Below, piece after piece: positions 1-7,948 of a stretch of 64,000 bases of DNA. The stretch's first letter is position 1. Each line of letters begins with the position of its first letter. The stretch is from NCBI RefSeq assembly GCF_040839445.1, contig NZ_JBDPGJ010000002.1, positions 558,001 through 622,000 of the forward strand, written 5' to 3'. The stretch is from Aquibium pacificus (lineage in GTDB: Bacteria > Pseudomonadota > Alphaproteobacteria > Rhizobiales > Rhizobiaceae). The position numbers were made by a program, and so were the translations under genes. The notes under the pieces were generated by a model. The model saw only the letters and a program-made list of their open reading frames with translations. It had not been told where the DNA came from and did not search any database.

Positions 1-235
1 GAGCCTGCTGGGGGTCGGTGCCTCGCCACGACCGCAACGCCACTCGGACGAACACGAGGAAACCGATCGCCATTCCATTGTAGTTGTGGACCATGTGCAG
101 AAGCAGGTCCACGGGCGCAGCCGGAAGCAGCGGATTGTGGGTGCGCGGAATAGCGCCGGACGTCGCCCACTGGACGGCGATCATACCTACCACGGCCCAA
201 TGGACTGCAATCTGGAGTCTTGAATACGCTTTCAA
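1..235 (-). CDS. Cytochrome b561 family protein (N-terminal part, runs off window)
   Basis: A reading frame on the minus strand starts near 235 and is still open at base 1, so only about 78 N-terminal residues are visible. The translation has the look of a dihaem b561 cytochrome: a first membrane segment carrying a histidine (LQIAVHWAVVGMIAVQW), then a second segment with a histidine before an Asn-Gly pair (HMVHNYNGMAIGF) and a following Arg-rich edge. The family moves electrons across the inner membrane, usually to or from quinone. No ATG fits. A TTG at 233-235 with an AGGGG ribosome site about nine bases upstream is the best start, and a GTG lies a little further up. The family call is good; start and 3' part are unsure. 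Confidence 0.62.
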   Translation of the reverse strand, partial: MKAYSRLQIAVHWAVVGMIAVQWATSGAIPRTHNPLLPAAPVDLLLHMVHNYNGMAIGFLVFVRVALRSWRGTDPQQA

Positions 236-440
236 CGCTCGAATCCCCCTGGCGAACGAGATTGCCACGAACGTCTTGCGGGGCGGTAAATCGATCGAAG
301 CGACGCGCTCGGCGTCCGCGGTTGACGCGCTTGACAGACCAGGGTCGCCGGCGCGAAAAGGTACGCATGGGGACTGCGGTCTCCCCACGAGGCTCCGGCC
401 CAAGAATCGCGTCCATCAACCCGGCAACGGAGGACGCGCC

Positions 441-1265
441 ATGCCATCTCCCACCACCATCTCCATCGACAAGCTTGCCCGACTGTTCGGGACTCCCGGT
501 TGTCCGTCGCTGATCGACGTTCGGACCGACGAGGATTTCTCCGCCGATCCGCGACTGCTGCCTGGATCGATCCGAAGGCTGCACGCATCCGTCCCGGACT
601 GGAGCGGTAAGCTGGAAGCTTCGTCCGCGATCGTCATCTGCCAGAAGGGCAGGAAGCTCAGCGAAGGCGTCGCCGCGTGGCTGCGTTGCGGCGGCATTGC
701 AGCCGAGGCGCTGGAAGGCGGCTTCGAGGCCTGGGCGGCGGCAGGGCTTCCGACCGTTCCCGCCGCGCGCATCCCGACCCGCGACAGGGACGGCCGCTCG
801 ATCTGGGTGACGCGGGCGCGGCCGAAGATCGACCGCATCGCCTGTCCCTGGCTGATACGCCGCTTCGTCGATCCCGACGCGGTGTTTCTGTTCGTCGCCC
901 CGCAGGAAGTGGAGGCGGTCGCCGAGCGCTTCGTCGCAACGCCCTTCGACGTCGAGAATGTGTTCTGGAGCCATCGCGGCGAGCTCTGCACCTTCGACGT
1001 GATGGTCGAGGAATTCGGCCTCGCGACCGAGCCGCTGCTGCGGCTGGCGCGGATCGTGCGGGCCGCCGACACGGCGCGGTTCGACCTCGAACCGGAAGCC
1101 GCGGGCCTGCTGGCCGCCTCGCTCGGCCTGTCGCGCCTGTTCGCGGACGATCTCGCACAGCTCGCAGCAGGGATGACCCTCTACGACGCGTTCTATCGAT
1201 GGGCGCGCGACGCGACGGGCGAGGCGCACAACTGGCCATCGGCCAAGGCGGGAGGCAAGCCCTGA
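441..1265 (+). CDS. ChrB-type chromate resistance protein with N-terminal rhodanese domain
   Basis: This is a 274-residue cytoplasmic protein. Residues 1-100 form a rhodanese-like domain with an active-site loop beginning CQKGRK, so the catalytic cysteine is present. Residues from about 110 onward match the ChrB C-terminal family (KIDRIACPWLIRRF motif). ChrB proteins accompany the chromate pump ChrA and sense or help handle chromate. The ATG at 441 follows a GGAGG at 429-433; an open frame continues upstream but has no signal. The natural partner chrA would start at the stop codon, and a decayed piece of it is indeed there. With the pump broken, the present role of this gene is uncertain. Confidence 0.75.
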   Translation: MPSPTTISIDKLARLFGTPGCPSLIDVRTDEDFSADPRLLPGSIRRLHASVPDWSGKLEASSAIVICQKGRKLSEGVAAWLRCGGIAAEALEGGFEAWAAAGLPTVPAARIPTRDRDGRSIWVTRARPKIDRIACPWLIRRFVDPDAVFLFVAPQEVEAVAERFVATPFDVENVFWSHRGELCTFDVMVEEFGLATEPLLRLARIVRAADTARFDLEPEAAGLLAASLGLSRLFADDLAQLAAGMTLYDAFYRWARDATGEAHNWPSAKAGGKP

Positions 1266-1482
1266 GACGCCGGCCGACGCGACGACGATCACTCCCGGCT
1301 CCGCGGCCCGCGAACACCGCATACCCTTCTCCGGGGCTGTTCAGGTCAGGGCGCGCGGCGGCGCGCTCTCCTTCGGCGGTCCGGCGGTCCAGATCGCCGT
1401 CATGCGCCGCATCCGGTGGGGGAAAAGCGCTGGATCGGCGAGAACCGCTCCCTGCACGCCCCTCTCCCTGACCCACATCCGC
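1264..1482 (+). pseudogene. Decayed fragment of chromate transporter chrA
   Basis: Directly after the ChrB stop codon a frame reads into the signature of CHR-family transporters: LSFGGPAVQIAVMRR at about 1366-1410. After this the homology continues only in another frame (ending in an EKRWIGENRSLH-like stretch about 1420-1456), so at least one indel is needed. No start codon, no remaining membrane segments and a stop at 1483 are seen. The usual protein has about 400 residues; only about 60 remain. The assignment rests on my recognition of the FGGPAxQIAxMHR motif. Confidence 0.55.
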
Positions 1483-1485
1483 TAG

Positions 1486-1785
1486 AAGGTCGCCGCGCGG
1501 GCCGGGCAGCCCTGTCCGAAGGGGGTGGCGACGCTGTGGCCGCACCAAACGACGATCCTCCGCGCCATCCCCGAAGGCAACCATGATCTCCATCTTGCGC
1601 TGTCTGCCGACAGGCCGATCGACATCGACAGGACGGACCTGGGCGACGAGCGCCTGGCCGACATGCATTTTGCCGTTGCCGATGCATTCAAGAGGGCACG
1701 CCGCCGCCCGCAGGACTAGGCGCGCAGGCTGCAGGGCCAGGTCAAGCGCCACTCCTTGCCGAGATCCCCAGCGACGGGCGAATAG
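1486..1785 (+). pseudogene. Decayed ribosome hibernation factor (HPF/RaiA family)
   Basis: The frame from 1525 carries the hallmark tail of the HPF/RaiA domain: DERLADMHFAVADAFKRAR, then RRPQD. It is cut by a TAG at 1717-1719 where the family has a glutamine codon (CAG to TAG would be a single change). The frame then goes on with the expected ARRLQGQVKRH. The N-terminal half is not recognisable beyond about 1489, and the cold-shock-like C-terminal domain of the long form is lost after 1783. In related bacteria such a protein binds 30S/100S ribosomes in resting or oxygen-limited cells. Here it looks dead. Confidence 0.5.
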
Positions 1786-1829
1786 CCGAGGGTGTCCGGG
1801 TAGCCTGTCCACCCGGGCGCTCGCGAGCA

Positions 1830-2253
1830 TCAACCCCGCCGCGCCACGTCCGGCCAGAGCGCCCGCAAGGGAACCGGGAGGGAATCGATGACCTTCGCCG
1901 TCGCGCCGGGATCGATCTCCTGCCACAGCAGGTCGAACACCGCCTTCGCCGTGCCGACGGCATCGCGCGGAAACTGCGGCGGGAGTTCTTTGGCGATCAC
2001 TTGCGCGAAGTCGTCGATCTGCCTTTCGCCCGAGGGACCTTCGCCGATGTGCCAGCCTTCGTAGTAGATCCCTCGTATGATGGTCGGCAACTGGGCGCCG
2101 AAATGCACTGCCTGTTCGGCTGTCATGCGATCCCTGAGCGCATGGAGCACGGCGCGCAACGCGCTGTAGGCCTGATGCCGATCGTGGAAATGGTGGTCCG
2201 CCATCAGTTTCTTCAACCAGGCATTGGTCTGCTGGAAGCCGAGGGTCGCTCAT
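1830..2253 (-). pseudogene. DUF2267 protein, frameshifted near the start
   Basis: The body of the gene encodes a helical DUF2267 protein with the family segments QAYSALRAVLHALRDRM, GAQLPTIIRGIYYEGW and AKAVFDLLWQEID. A well-placed start (ATG at 2251-2253 with AGGAGG at 2262-2267) lies one base out of frame with this body. Removing one G from the GGG at 2243-2245 would give a continuous product beginning MSDLGFQQTNAWLKK, as expected for the family. Without that change translation would have to begin at TTG 2216, which has no ribosome site. The function of the family is unknown; it often sits in stress-linked clusters. A sequencing error is the other explanation. Confidence 0.6.
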
Positions 2254-2307
2254 GACTGGTTCCTCCTGATTGCGATTGCCACAATATGCCGGCGCCGCCC
2301 TCGCGAA

Positions 2308-2321
2308 TTGATGCCGGTCAA
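2308..2321. promoter_or_regulatory. FNR/FixK-type box between DUF2267 and HhH genes
   Basis: The site reads TTGATGCCGGTCAA, matching the Crp/Fnr anaerobic consensus TTGAY-N4-RTCAA. It lies in the divergent gap. Centred at 2314.5, it would set a class II start near 2273 for the DUF2267 gene (about 20 bases before its ATG), or near 2356 for the gene starting at 2388. Confidence 0.55.
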
Positions 2322-2387
2322 GGAGCGCGGTGGCCCCAGCGTTAAAATCTCTCAAATGCAGCGTCGCCGCCCGCAGAGATCGACAGA

Positions 2388-3302
2388 ATGGATGCGCAAT
2401 TCGTAGTCCGGCCAGAACGGACGGATCGCAAGGACGACACCTCGAAGCCGGGCTCGCCGCTTGGCGAGAACATCGCGGTTGCCGCGAAGCTGAACGATTT
2501 TGCCGAGCTGCTGGACCAGCAGGGCGCCGATGGCTTCCGCGCCCGGGCGTACCGGGGCGCTGCCGAAACGGTGGCAGGGCTGAAAGACCCGGTCTCCGGA
2601 ATTCTCGCCAGGGAAGGCCGCGCCGGACTGGTGTCCCTGCCCGGCATCGGGGAAGGGATCGCCGGCGCGATCGCGGAGATGGTGGCCACGGGGCGCTGGT
2701 CGCAGCTCGACCGGCTGAGGGGTGATCTCGTTCCCGAGGCGCTGTTCCGGACATTGCCGGGCATCGGTCCGGAACTCGCCCATCGTCTTGCCGAGGACGC
2801 ACAGCTGGAGACCCTCGAGGAGCTCGAGGCGGCCTTACACCTGGGCGACCTGAAAATCGAGGGACTTGGTCCGCGCCGTCGCGCCATGCTGGCCGCGAGC
2901 CTGGCGGAACGCCTTGGCCGGCCTATTTTATTGCGCGTTTCGCCGAACGCGAGCCCCCCTCCGGTTGCGATGCTCCTGGAAGTCGACCGGATGTATCGCG
3001 ACAGGGCCGCGAAGGGAGAACTGCGCACCATCGCGCCGAAACGGTTCAATCCGGCCGGCGAAGCCTGGCTGCCGATCCTGCACGCCCGCCATGGGGAATG
3101 GCATTTCACGGCGCTATATTCGAACACGCTCCGCGCTCACCAGCTCGGCAAGACCCGCGACTGGGTCGTGATCCATTTCCATGCCGACCGACAGCCGGAT
3201 GGGCGATGCACCGTCGTCACCGAGACCAGGGGACCCTTCGCCGGCCGCCGCGTCGTCCGGGGCCGCGAGGACGAAACGCCCATCGAGGAGCAATCGCCAT
3301 GA
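2388..3302 (+). CDS. Helix-hairpin-helix protein related to the PolX / pol beta N-terminal region
   Basis: This 304-residue protein has an 8-kDa-like pol beta helical domain at about residues 25-80, including a FRARAYRGAAETV segment. Two helix-hairpin-helix units follow: LVSLPGIGEGIAGAI (about 83-97) and FRTLPGIGPELAHRL (about 120-134), with a third LKIEGLGPRRRAML near 160. These units bind DNA without sequence preference. The nucleotidyltransferase and PHP domains of true PolX are missing; the C-terminal 120 residues are a domain I do not know. A role in DNA repair or DNA binding is inferred. The stop overlaps the next start (ATGA), so the two are probably co-translated. Confidence 0.7.
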   Translation: MDAQFVVRPERTDRKDDTSKPGSPLGENIAVAAKLNDFAELLDQQGADGFRARAYRGAAETVAGLKDPVSGILAREGRAGLVSLPGIGEGIAGAIAEMVATGRWSQLDRLRGDLVPEALFRTLPGIGPELAHRLAEDAQLETLEELEAALHLGDLKIEGLGPRRRAMLAASLAERLGRPILLRVSPNASPPPVAMLLEVDRMYRDRAAKGELRTIAPKRFNPAGEAWLPILHARHGEWHFTALYSNTLRAHQLGKTRDWVVIHFHADRQPDGRCTVVTETRGPFAGRRVVRGREDETPIEEQSP

Positions 3303-3739
3303 CCATCCTGTCGAGGCAGACCACGCAGGAGGAGAGCGAACTCGGCATCCCGCTCTCGAAGGTCTGCTACATCATCATCAAGGCGCGCGAGTTCGATGCC
3401 AAGGATGTCCAGACGGACCCGGATCCGGGTTCCAATCCGTCGGACGATCGCGACATCTCCGTCCTCGAGGAGCATGAGGACGATCCGGCCGAGGAGGAAC
3501 TGCGCAGCCTCATCGACGCTCTCTCCGTCGACGAGCAGGTGGATCTCGTCGCCCTCGCCTGGCTCGGCCGCGAGGAGTATCCCGACGACTGGACCGAGGT
3601 CCGTGCGATAGCGGCAGAAGAGCACAACGAACGCACGGCCGCGTATCTGTGCGGAAATCCGCTGCTTGCCGATCACCTTGCCGACGGGCTCTCGGCTCTC
3701 GATCTGAACTGCGGCGATTTCGAAGCCGCCCATCTGTGA
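3299..3739 (+). CDS. DUF3775 domain protein
   Basis: This is a 146-residue acidic soluble protein. The start ATG at 3299 overlaps the stop of the preceding gene by four bases. Features of the DUF3775 family are visible: LSKVCYIIIKAREFD near residue 20-34, a very acidic middle, an LSVDEQVDLVALAWLGR segment, and a C-terminal part ending in a leucine-rich helix. No catalytic motif is seen and the function is unknown. It sits in the putative low-oxygen block between a DNA-binding protein and a phosphoribosyltransferase, so a stress role is likely but inferred. Confidence 0.72.
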   Translation: MTILSRQTTQEESELGIPLSKVCYIIIKAREFDAKDVQTDPDPGSNPSDDRDISVLEEHEDDPAEEELRSLIDALSVDEQVDLVALAWLGREEYPDDWTEVRAIAAEEHNERTAAYLCGNPLLADHLADGLSALDLNCGDFEAAHL

Positions 3740-3765
3740 TGGCGAGCTGCCCGGGAGGAGGCGCC

Positions 3766-4440
3766 ATGTTCCAGGACCGAACGGATGCGGGCCGGCAGCT
3801 TGCCGACGCGCTGGCACGATATGACGGCGAGGATGTCGCCGTCCTGGCGCTGCCGCGCGGCGGGGTGCCCGTCGCGGTGGAGATCGCAGCGCGCCTGAAC
3901 GCGCCGCTCGACCTCCTTCTCGTGCGCAAGATCGGCGTGCCCTCGCAGCCGGAACTCGCCATGGGGGCGATCATGGACGGGCCGGAGCCGACGATCGTCC
4001 GCAACGAACTGATCATCCGCCAGGCGTGGGTCTCCGGTGCCGAGTTCCAGACCGTGTGCAACCGGGAACTGGGCGAACTCGAGCGCCGCCGCCGGGCCTA
4101 CCTGGCGGATCGCGAACCGGTCGAGATCGGCGGCCGGACCGTCATCCTCGTCGACGACGGGATCGCGACCGGCGCCACCATGCGGGCGGCCGTCGCCGGG
4201 TCGCGCAAACGCGGGGCGAAGAGGATCGTGGTCGCCGTCCCGGTCGCTCCGTCGAATACGGTCGAGCGGCTGAGGCGGGAGGCGGACGAGGTCGTCTGCC
4301 TCGAAGAGCCGGCACCGTTTCACGCCATCGGATTTCACTATCTGGATTTCCGCCAACTCGCCGACGGGGACGTCACGAAGGCCATCCGCCAATTCGATGC
4401 GGATCGCAGCGAAGACCGCAGGCCGATCCCCACGGACTGA
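3766..4440 (+). CDS. Phosphoribosyltransferase-fold protein
   Basis: The product has 224 residues with the type I phosphoribosyltransferase fold. The PRPP-binding loop is clear: VILVDDGIATGATMRAA at about 125-141, and an early PRGGVPVA loop lies near residue 30. Such stand-alone proteins are common in stress and dormancy clusters, next to HPF, BON and universal-stress genes, and their substrate is unknown. The ATG at 3766 has a strong GGGAGGAG at 3753-3760. An in-frame ATG at 3739 overlaps the previous stop but lacks a ribosome site. It ends 22 bases from the convergent BON gene. Confidence 0.78.
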   Translation: MFQDRTDAGRQLADALARYDGEDVAVLALPRGGVPVAVEIAARLNAPLDLLLVRKIGVPSQPELAMGAIMDGPEPTIVRNELIIRQAWVSGAEFQTVCNRELGELERRRRAYLADREPVEIGGRTVILVDDGIATGATMRAAVAGSRKRGAKRIVVAVPVAPSNTVERLRREADEVVCLEEPAPFHAIGFHYLDFRQLADGDVTKAIRQFDADRSEDRRPIPTD

Positions 4441-4462
4441 ACGCCTGCGTGGAGAGGGAATT

Positions 4463-5110
4463 TCAGTCGAGCAGGATCCGATCCTCGACCGTGTGAATGC
4501 CGGGACTGGCCCAGGCCACCCGTTCCGCGGCGTGGCGCTCCGGCCAATCATACACGCGGCCGGCGAGCACGACCTTTCCATCCTGAACGGCGACACGGAT
4601 ACCGTGCGCCTCGACATTGGCGTCGCGCCGCAGGGCCGCCTCGATCCGGTGCTTCACGTCAGACTGACATGGGCGCCGGACTGTGGCGATGCGGTCGACC
4701 ACATCGATCACTCCGACCAGGTTGCAGACACATTCGACGACCGCTTCCTTCCTGTAGTGCCATGCGACCGCTCCCGTCAGCGTGACGCAGCCGTCCCGGA
4801 CCGAAACGTCGATATCGTCGCCGTCGAGCAGCCCGCTCCAGCGAAGCGCCTTTGTGGCGCGATCCAGGATGACTTCGTCCGCCACCTTTTCCGATTGCCG
4901 CGGCACCACCCTGATCGACTGGCGTATTCCACGGATCCCCCGAAGCCTGGCAACCGCCTCCTCCGCGACTCTCTTCTCGCGGCAACTGCAGACCGTGCCG
5001 GTAAGCGTCACGATGCCCTTCCTGGCGTGCACGTCGAGGTTCGAAGCATCGATACTGGGTTCGAATGCGAGTTCGTCGAGAACGTTCTGGCGCAGTCGGG
5101 CGTCCAACAT
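4463..5110 (-). CDS. Protein with three BON domains
   Basis: The gene encodes 215 residues made almost wholly of three BON repeats, at about 5-70, 75-145 and 150-215. Each has the pattern of a polar helix, a V-DGxVTLTGxV-type strand pair and a second helix; KGIVTLTGTV, DGCVTLTGAV and DGKVVLAGRV are the three cores. There is no signal peptide, so unlike OsmY it is probably cytoplasmic. BON domains bind phospholipid or mediate stress protein contacts. The ATG at 5110 follows a GGAGGAG ribosome site. An FNR/FixK box lies about 65 bases upstream. Confidence 0.82.
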   Translation of the reverse strand: MLDARLRQNVLDELAFEPSIDASNLDVHARKGIVTLTGTVCSCREKRVAEEAVARLRGIRGIRQSIRVVPRQSEKVADEVILDRATKALRWSGLLDGDDIDVSVRDGCVTLTGAVAWHYRKEAVVECVCNLVGVIDVVDRIATVRRPCQSDVKHRIEAALRRDANVEAHGIRVAVQDGKVVLAGRVYDWPERHAAERVAWASPGIHTVEDRILLD

Positions 5111-5171
5111 AGTCTCCTCCCGTAGCAACCCCCGTTGCATCCTCGACTGGCACAACCCTGCGGCCTGCTCG

Positions 5172-5185
5172 TTGATGCACATCAA
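5172..5185. promoter_or_regulatory. FNR/FixK-type box upstream of the BON gene
   Basis: TTGATGCACATCAA is a perfect palindromic match to the anaerobox TTGAT-N4-ATCAA. The centre is about 69 bases before the BON start codon at 5110. A site at -41.5 would place transcription start near 5137 with a leader of about 27 bases. Confidence 0.7.
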
Positions 5186-5386
5186 TGGCATCGGCGATTC
5201 TCGCGCCGGCAGGGAGGATTTCCACGACGGAATCCCCCGGCGGCGGATGGTTGGATTCGACAAGGCTCGTCGACCGCCGCGCGCCCGTCTTGCGCCGCAG
5301 CCACGCCGCTTGGCGGCATCGTAACTTGACAGCATCCGACCCGAGGAGGATGGTTCCCATGGGGGTGCGCCGAATGGTTTTTTGCG

Positions 5387-5692
5387 ATGACCACCCAAAC
5401 AACCCACATGCTCTCGTGCGAATGCGGCCATGAAGGCTTCCTGGACGCGGAGGAGGATGGCAGCCGCGCGATCGGGTTGTGGATCCACTATTCTTTGCGC
5501 GGCTTTTCCGGCGGCAGCCTTACCTTGATCAATCACAGCAGCGCCTCGAAAGATGTGCTGGAACAGATGGCACCCCGATGCCCGGCCTGCGGCAGGGTGG
5601 GAAAGGTCATGTGCAGTGCGGACGGCTGCGAGCCACGATCCGCATGCGAGCGAGGCGAGCATGAATCCGATGCGCAGCGGACGCACGGTTGA
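5387..5692 (+). CDS. Small cysteine-rich protein, possible zinc ribbon
   Basis: This is a predicted 101-residue protein with cysteine pairs typical of metal ribbons: CECG at residues 11-14 and CPAC at about 65-68, plus two further cysteines downstream. The central part is neither hydrophobic nor repetitive. I do not recognise a family. Start choice is weak: ATG 5387 has no clear ribosome site and a second in-frame ATG lies at 5408. Its last codons overlap an FNR/FixK box that serves the next gene, so the extreme 3' end may not be under protein-level constraint. Confidence 0.5.
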   Translation: MTTQTTHMLSCECGHEGFLDAEEDGSRAIGLWIHYSLRGFSGGSLTLINHSSASKDVLEQMAPRCPACGRVGKVMCSADGCEPRSACERGEHESDAQRTHG

Positions 5693-5702
5693 TCAGGATC
5701 AA
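5689..5702. promoter_or_regulatory. FNR/FixK-type box upstream of the glucan phosphorylase operon
   Basis: TTGATCAGGATCAA is a perfect TTGAT-N4-ATCAA palindrome. It lies 118 bases before the small gene at 5820. A class II site would give a start near 5737. Confidence 0.7.
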
Positions 5703-5819
5703 AGTCAGGCGCAGGAATTGCGAGAATGCTTATCATTCGATGAACATCGATCGCGCAGCGTTCGGCGCGTGCCGGAACGAACATCTGGCCGGTTACGATA
5801 TCGCAGGGAGGCGAAGACG

Positions 5820-6095
5820 ATGACTGAGCATCCTGATACTCACGATACGAAGGTGCGGGGGCGGAAACTGACCATCCCCTTCGTCTGCCGCAACGGCTCC
5901 CAGGTGTCGGTGACCATCAATCCCGCACTGGGCGCCCGTTCGCATGCTGAGGCGATTGCCGACGCGAAGGAGGCGGTGAAGCAACTCGCCGCTTCTTTCG
6001 CCTATGATGATGGCCGGGCGGGCGCTACTTTTGCCGACAGAGCAAAGGACACGGGAGATGATGCGGTGTTCCGGTCCTGGGCCTTCGGACAGTAG
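5820..6095 (+). CDS. Conserved-type hypothetical protein, 91 aa
   Basis: This small soluble protein starts at an ATG with an AGGGAGG ribosome site (5805-5811). It has a short polar N terminus, then a segment TIPFVCRNGSQVSVTINPAL and a helical, alanine-rich region. I recognise no family or active site. It is the first gene behind the 5689 FNR/FixK box and ends 39 bases before the phosphorylase gene, so it is probably the leader gene of that operon. Confidence 0.55.
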   Translation: MTEHPDTHDTKVRGRKLTIPFVCRNGSQVSVTINPALGARSHAEAIADAKEAVKQLAASFAYDDGRAGATFADRAKDTGDDAVFRSWAFGQ

Positions 6096-6134
6096 CGGAA
6101 CCGAGACGGCGCCGCTTGCGGCCGCGCGCGCCGG

Positions 6135-7832
6135 ATGACTTCGCTCGACTCCTTTGTCGGGAAAACGCGGATAGCCTATTTCTCGATGGAAATCGCCATC
6201 ATTCCGGAGATGCACACCTACTCCGGAGGATTGGGCGTGCTGGCAGGTGATACGGCGCGATCCTGCGCGGACTTGAACCTTCCGATGGTATTTCTGACCC
6301 TTCTCAGTCGGGAAGGCTATCTGCGCCAGGAGATTGGCATCGATGGCGGCCAGATAGAACATCCGGATCCATGGAAGCCGGAATTGTGGGCCGAACCGCT
6401 GGGAGCGATGATCTCGGTGCGCATCGAGGAACGCGACGTCTGGATCAAGCCTTGGCTGAGGCTCCTGCGATCGCCGAACGGCAATGAAGTCCCCGTCCTG
6501 CTTCTGGATACCCGCCTCGATGAAAATTTACCGGAGGACCGGGATATCACCGATCGTCTCTACGGGGCGGGCGAGGAATACCGGCTGAAGCAGGAGATCG
6601 TTCTGGGCGTGGGAGGTGCCCGCATCCTTGACGCGCTGGGATTCGGGATCGAGACCTTTCACCTGAACGAAGGCCATGCCGCCCTGCTGGCGGCGGAGCT
6701 CCTGCGCAGACACCCGCATCGCAACGGGCATGGAAGTACGGCGGCGGTCACTTTCGACGTCGGCCGAATCCGTGATCGGTGTGTCTTCACCACGCATACC
6801 CCGGTCGAGGCGGGCCACGACAAATTCTCCTATGAACTGGTGCAGCGTCTGCTTGGGAACGACTTCCTGCCGATCGATGCGTTCCGGGCCGTCGGCGGCA
6901 CCGACCGCCTGAACATGACGTGCCTCGCGCTGCATCTGTCCGGCTTCGTTAACGGCGTCGCCAGAAGCCACGGCGACACGGCCCGCCGTATGTTTCCGGC
7001 CTTCGACGTGCGCGACATCACCAACGGCGTGCACGCTGCCTCATGGGTACACCCTGCCCTCGGCAAGATCTTCGACGTGGTCGCGCCAGGCTGGGGCCAC
7101 GAACCGGAACTGCTAATCAACGCGGACCGTCTCAACGACGTGGACGTCTGGTCAGCGCATGAGACGGCGAAGGCCGAACTCATCGCGCTGGTCGCCGAAA
7201 GAGCCGGGAGGAGGCTCGACCCGGCACTTCCGATCCTTGGCTTTGCGCGGCGGATGACCGGCTACAAGCGCCCTGACCTCATCTTTACGAATCTGGAGCG
7301 TTTGCGCGCGATCGCCCGCCGGCAGCCTTTTCAGCTCGTCATGGCGGGCAAGGCGCATCCCCAGGACGAAGGCGGAAAGCAGCTGATCGTCGCCATTCAC
7401 CGCCACATGCGGGAACTCGAACATGACATTACGGTGGCGTTCGTTCCGAACTACGACCTCTCGGTTGCCAGGACGCTGGTCGCGGGTGCCGATGTGTGGC
7501 TGAACACGCCGATGCCCCCGATGGAGGCATCCGGCACCAGCGGCATGAAGGCCGCGCTCAACGGAGTGCTCAACCTCAGCGTTCTCGACGGCTGGTGGAG
7601 CGAGGGCTGCATCGAAGGCGAGACCGGATGGGCCGTCGGTGAGCCGGGGGCGGGGCCGGATAGCCACGCCGCAAGCCTCTTCGACAAGCTCGAGGAGACG
7701 GTGCTTCCGCTTTTTCGCGAGGATCGGGCACGCTGGACGTGGATGATGAAGGAGGCGATCAGCAAGCTCGGCAGCCGCTTCAACAGCCAGCGAATGATGC
7801 GACGATACGCGTCGGAGGCTTATCTGCGCTGA
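6135..7832 (+). CDS. glgP: Alpha-glucan phosphorylase, short form
   Basis: This GT35-family enzyme is predicted to release glucose-1-phosphate from glycogen or maltodextrin, in the cytoplasm. At 565 residues it is much shorter than the 800-residue classical enzymes and matches the short bacterial type. The N terminus has the family opening AYFSMEIAIIPEMHTYSGG. The pyridoxal-phosphate lysine lies in the motif EASGTSGMKAALNG at about residue 471, and a FHLNEGHAALL segment at about 175 lies in the active-site region. The start ATG at 6135 has no strong ribosome site. Together with the PRPP synthetase behind it, it could supply sugar phosphates from glycogen when oxygen is low; that link is inferred from the upstream FNR/FixK box. 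Confidence 0.82.
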   Translation: MTSLDSFVGKTRIAYFSMEIAIIPEMHTYSGGLGVLAGDTARSCADLNLPMVFLTLLSREGYLRQEIGIDGGQIEHPDPWKPELWAEPLGAMISVRIEERDVWIKPWLRLLRSPNGNEVPVLLLDTRLDENLPEDRDITDRLYGAGEEYRLKQEIVLGVGGARILDALGFGIETFHLNEGHAALLAAELLRRHPHRNGHGSTAAVTFDVGRIRDRCVFTTHTPVEAGHDKFSYELVQRLLGNDFLPIDAFRAVGGTDRLNMTCLALHLSGFVNGVARSHGDTARRMFPAFDVRDITNGVHAASWVHPALGKIFDVVAPGWGHEPELLINADRLNDVDVWSAHETAKAELIALVAERAGRRLDPALPILGFARRMTGYKRPDLIFTNLERLRAIARRQPFQLVMAGKAHPQDEGGKQLIVAIHRHMRELEHDITVAFVPNYDLSVARTLVAGADVWLNTPMPPMEASGTSGMKAALNGVLNLSVLDGWWSEGCIEGETGWAVGEPGAGPDSHAASLFDKLEETVLPLFREDRARWTWMMKEAISKLGSRFNSQRMMRRYASEAYLR

Positions 7833-7948
7833 TGACGGCCGCCGGAAATGGTGCGCGCCCTGTATCTCTGTCCACCGGCTCCCGGCGAGGCAAGCTGCGG
7901 TTTATCGCACGTGCCGGAGGGTGCAAAAACGAAACCAGGAGACGAAGC

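Noticed and set aside
322..336. TTGAC-GCGC-TTGAC near chrB as a possible FNR/FixK site
   Set aside because: The halves are direct, not inverted, so it does not fit the anaerobox.
658..2802. 714-codon minus-strand frame across several genes
   Set aside because: It crosses chrB, the remnants, DUF2267 and the HhH gene, and its composition is that of a shadow.
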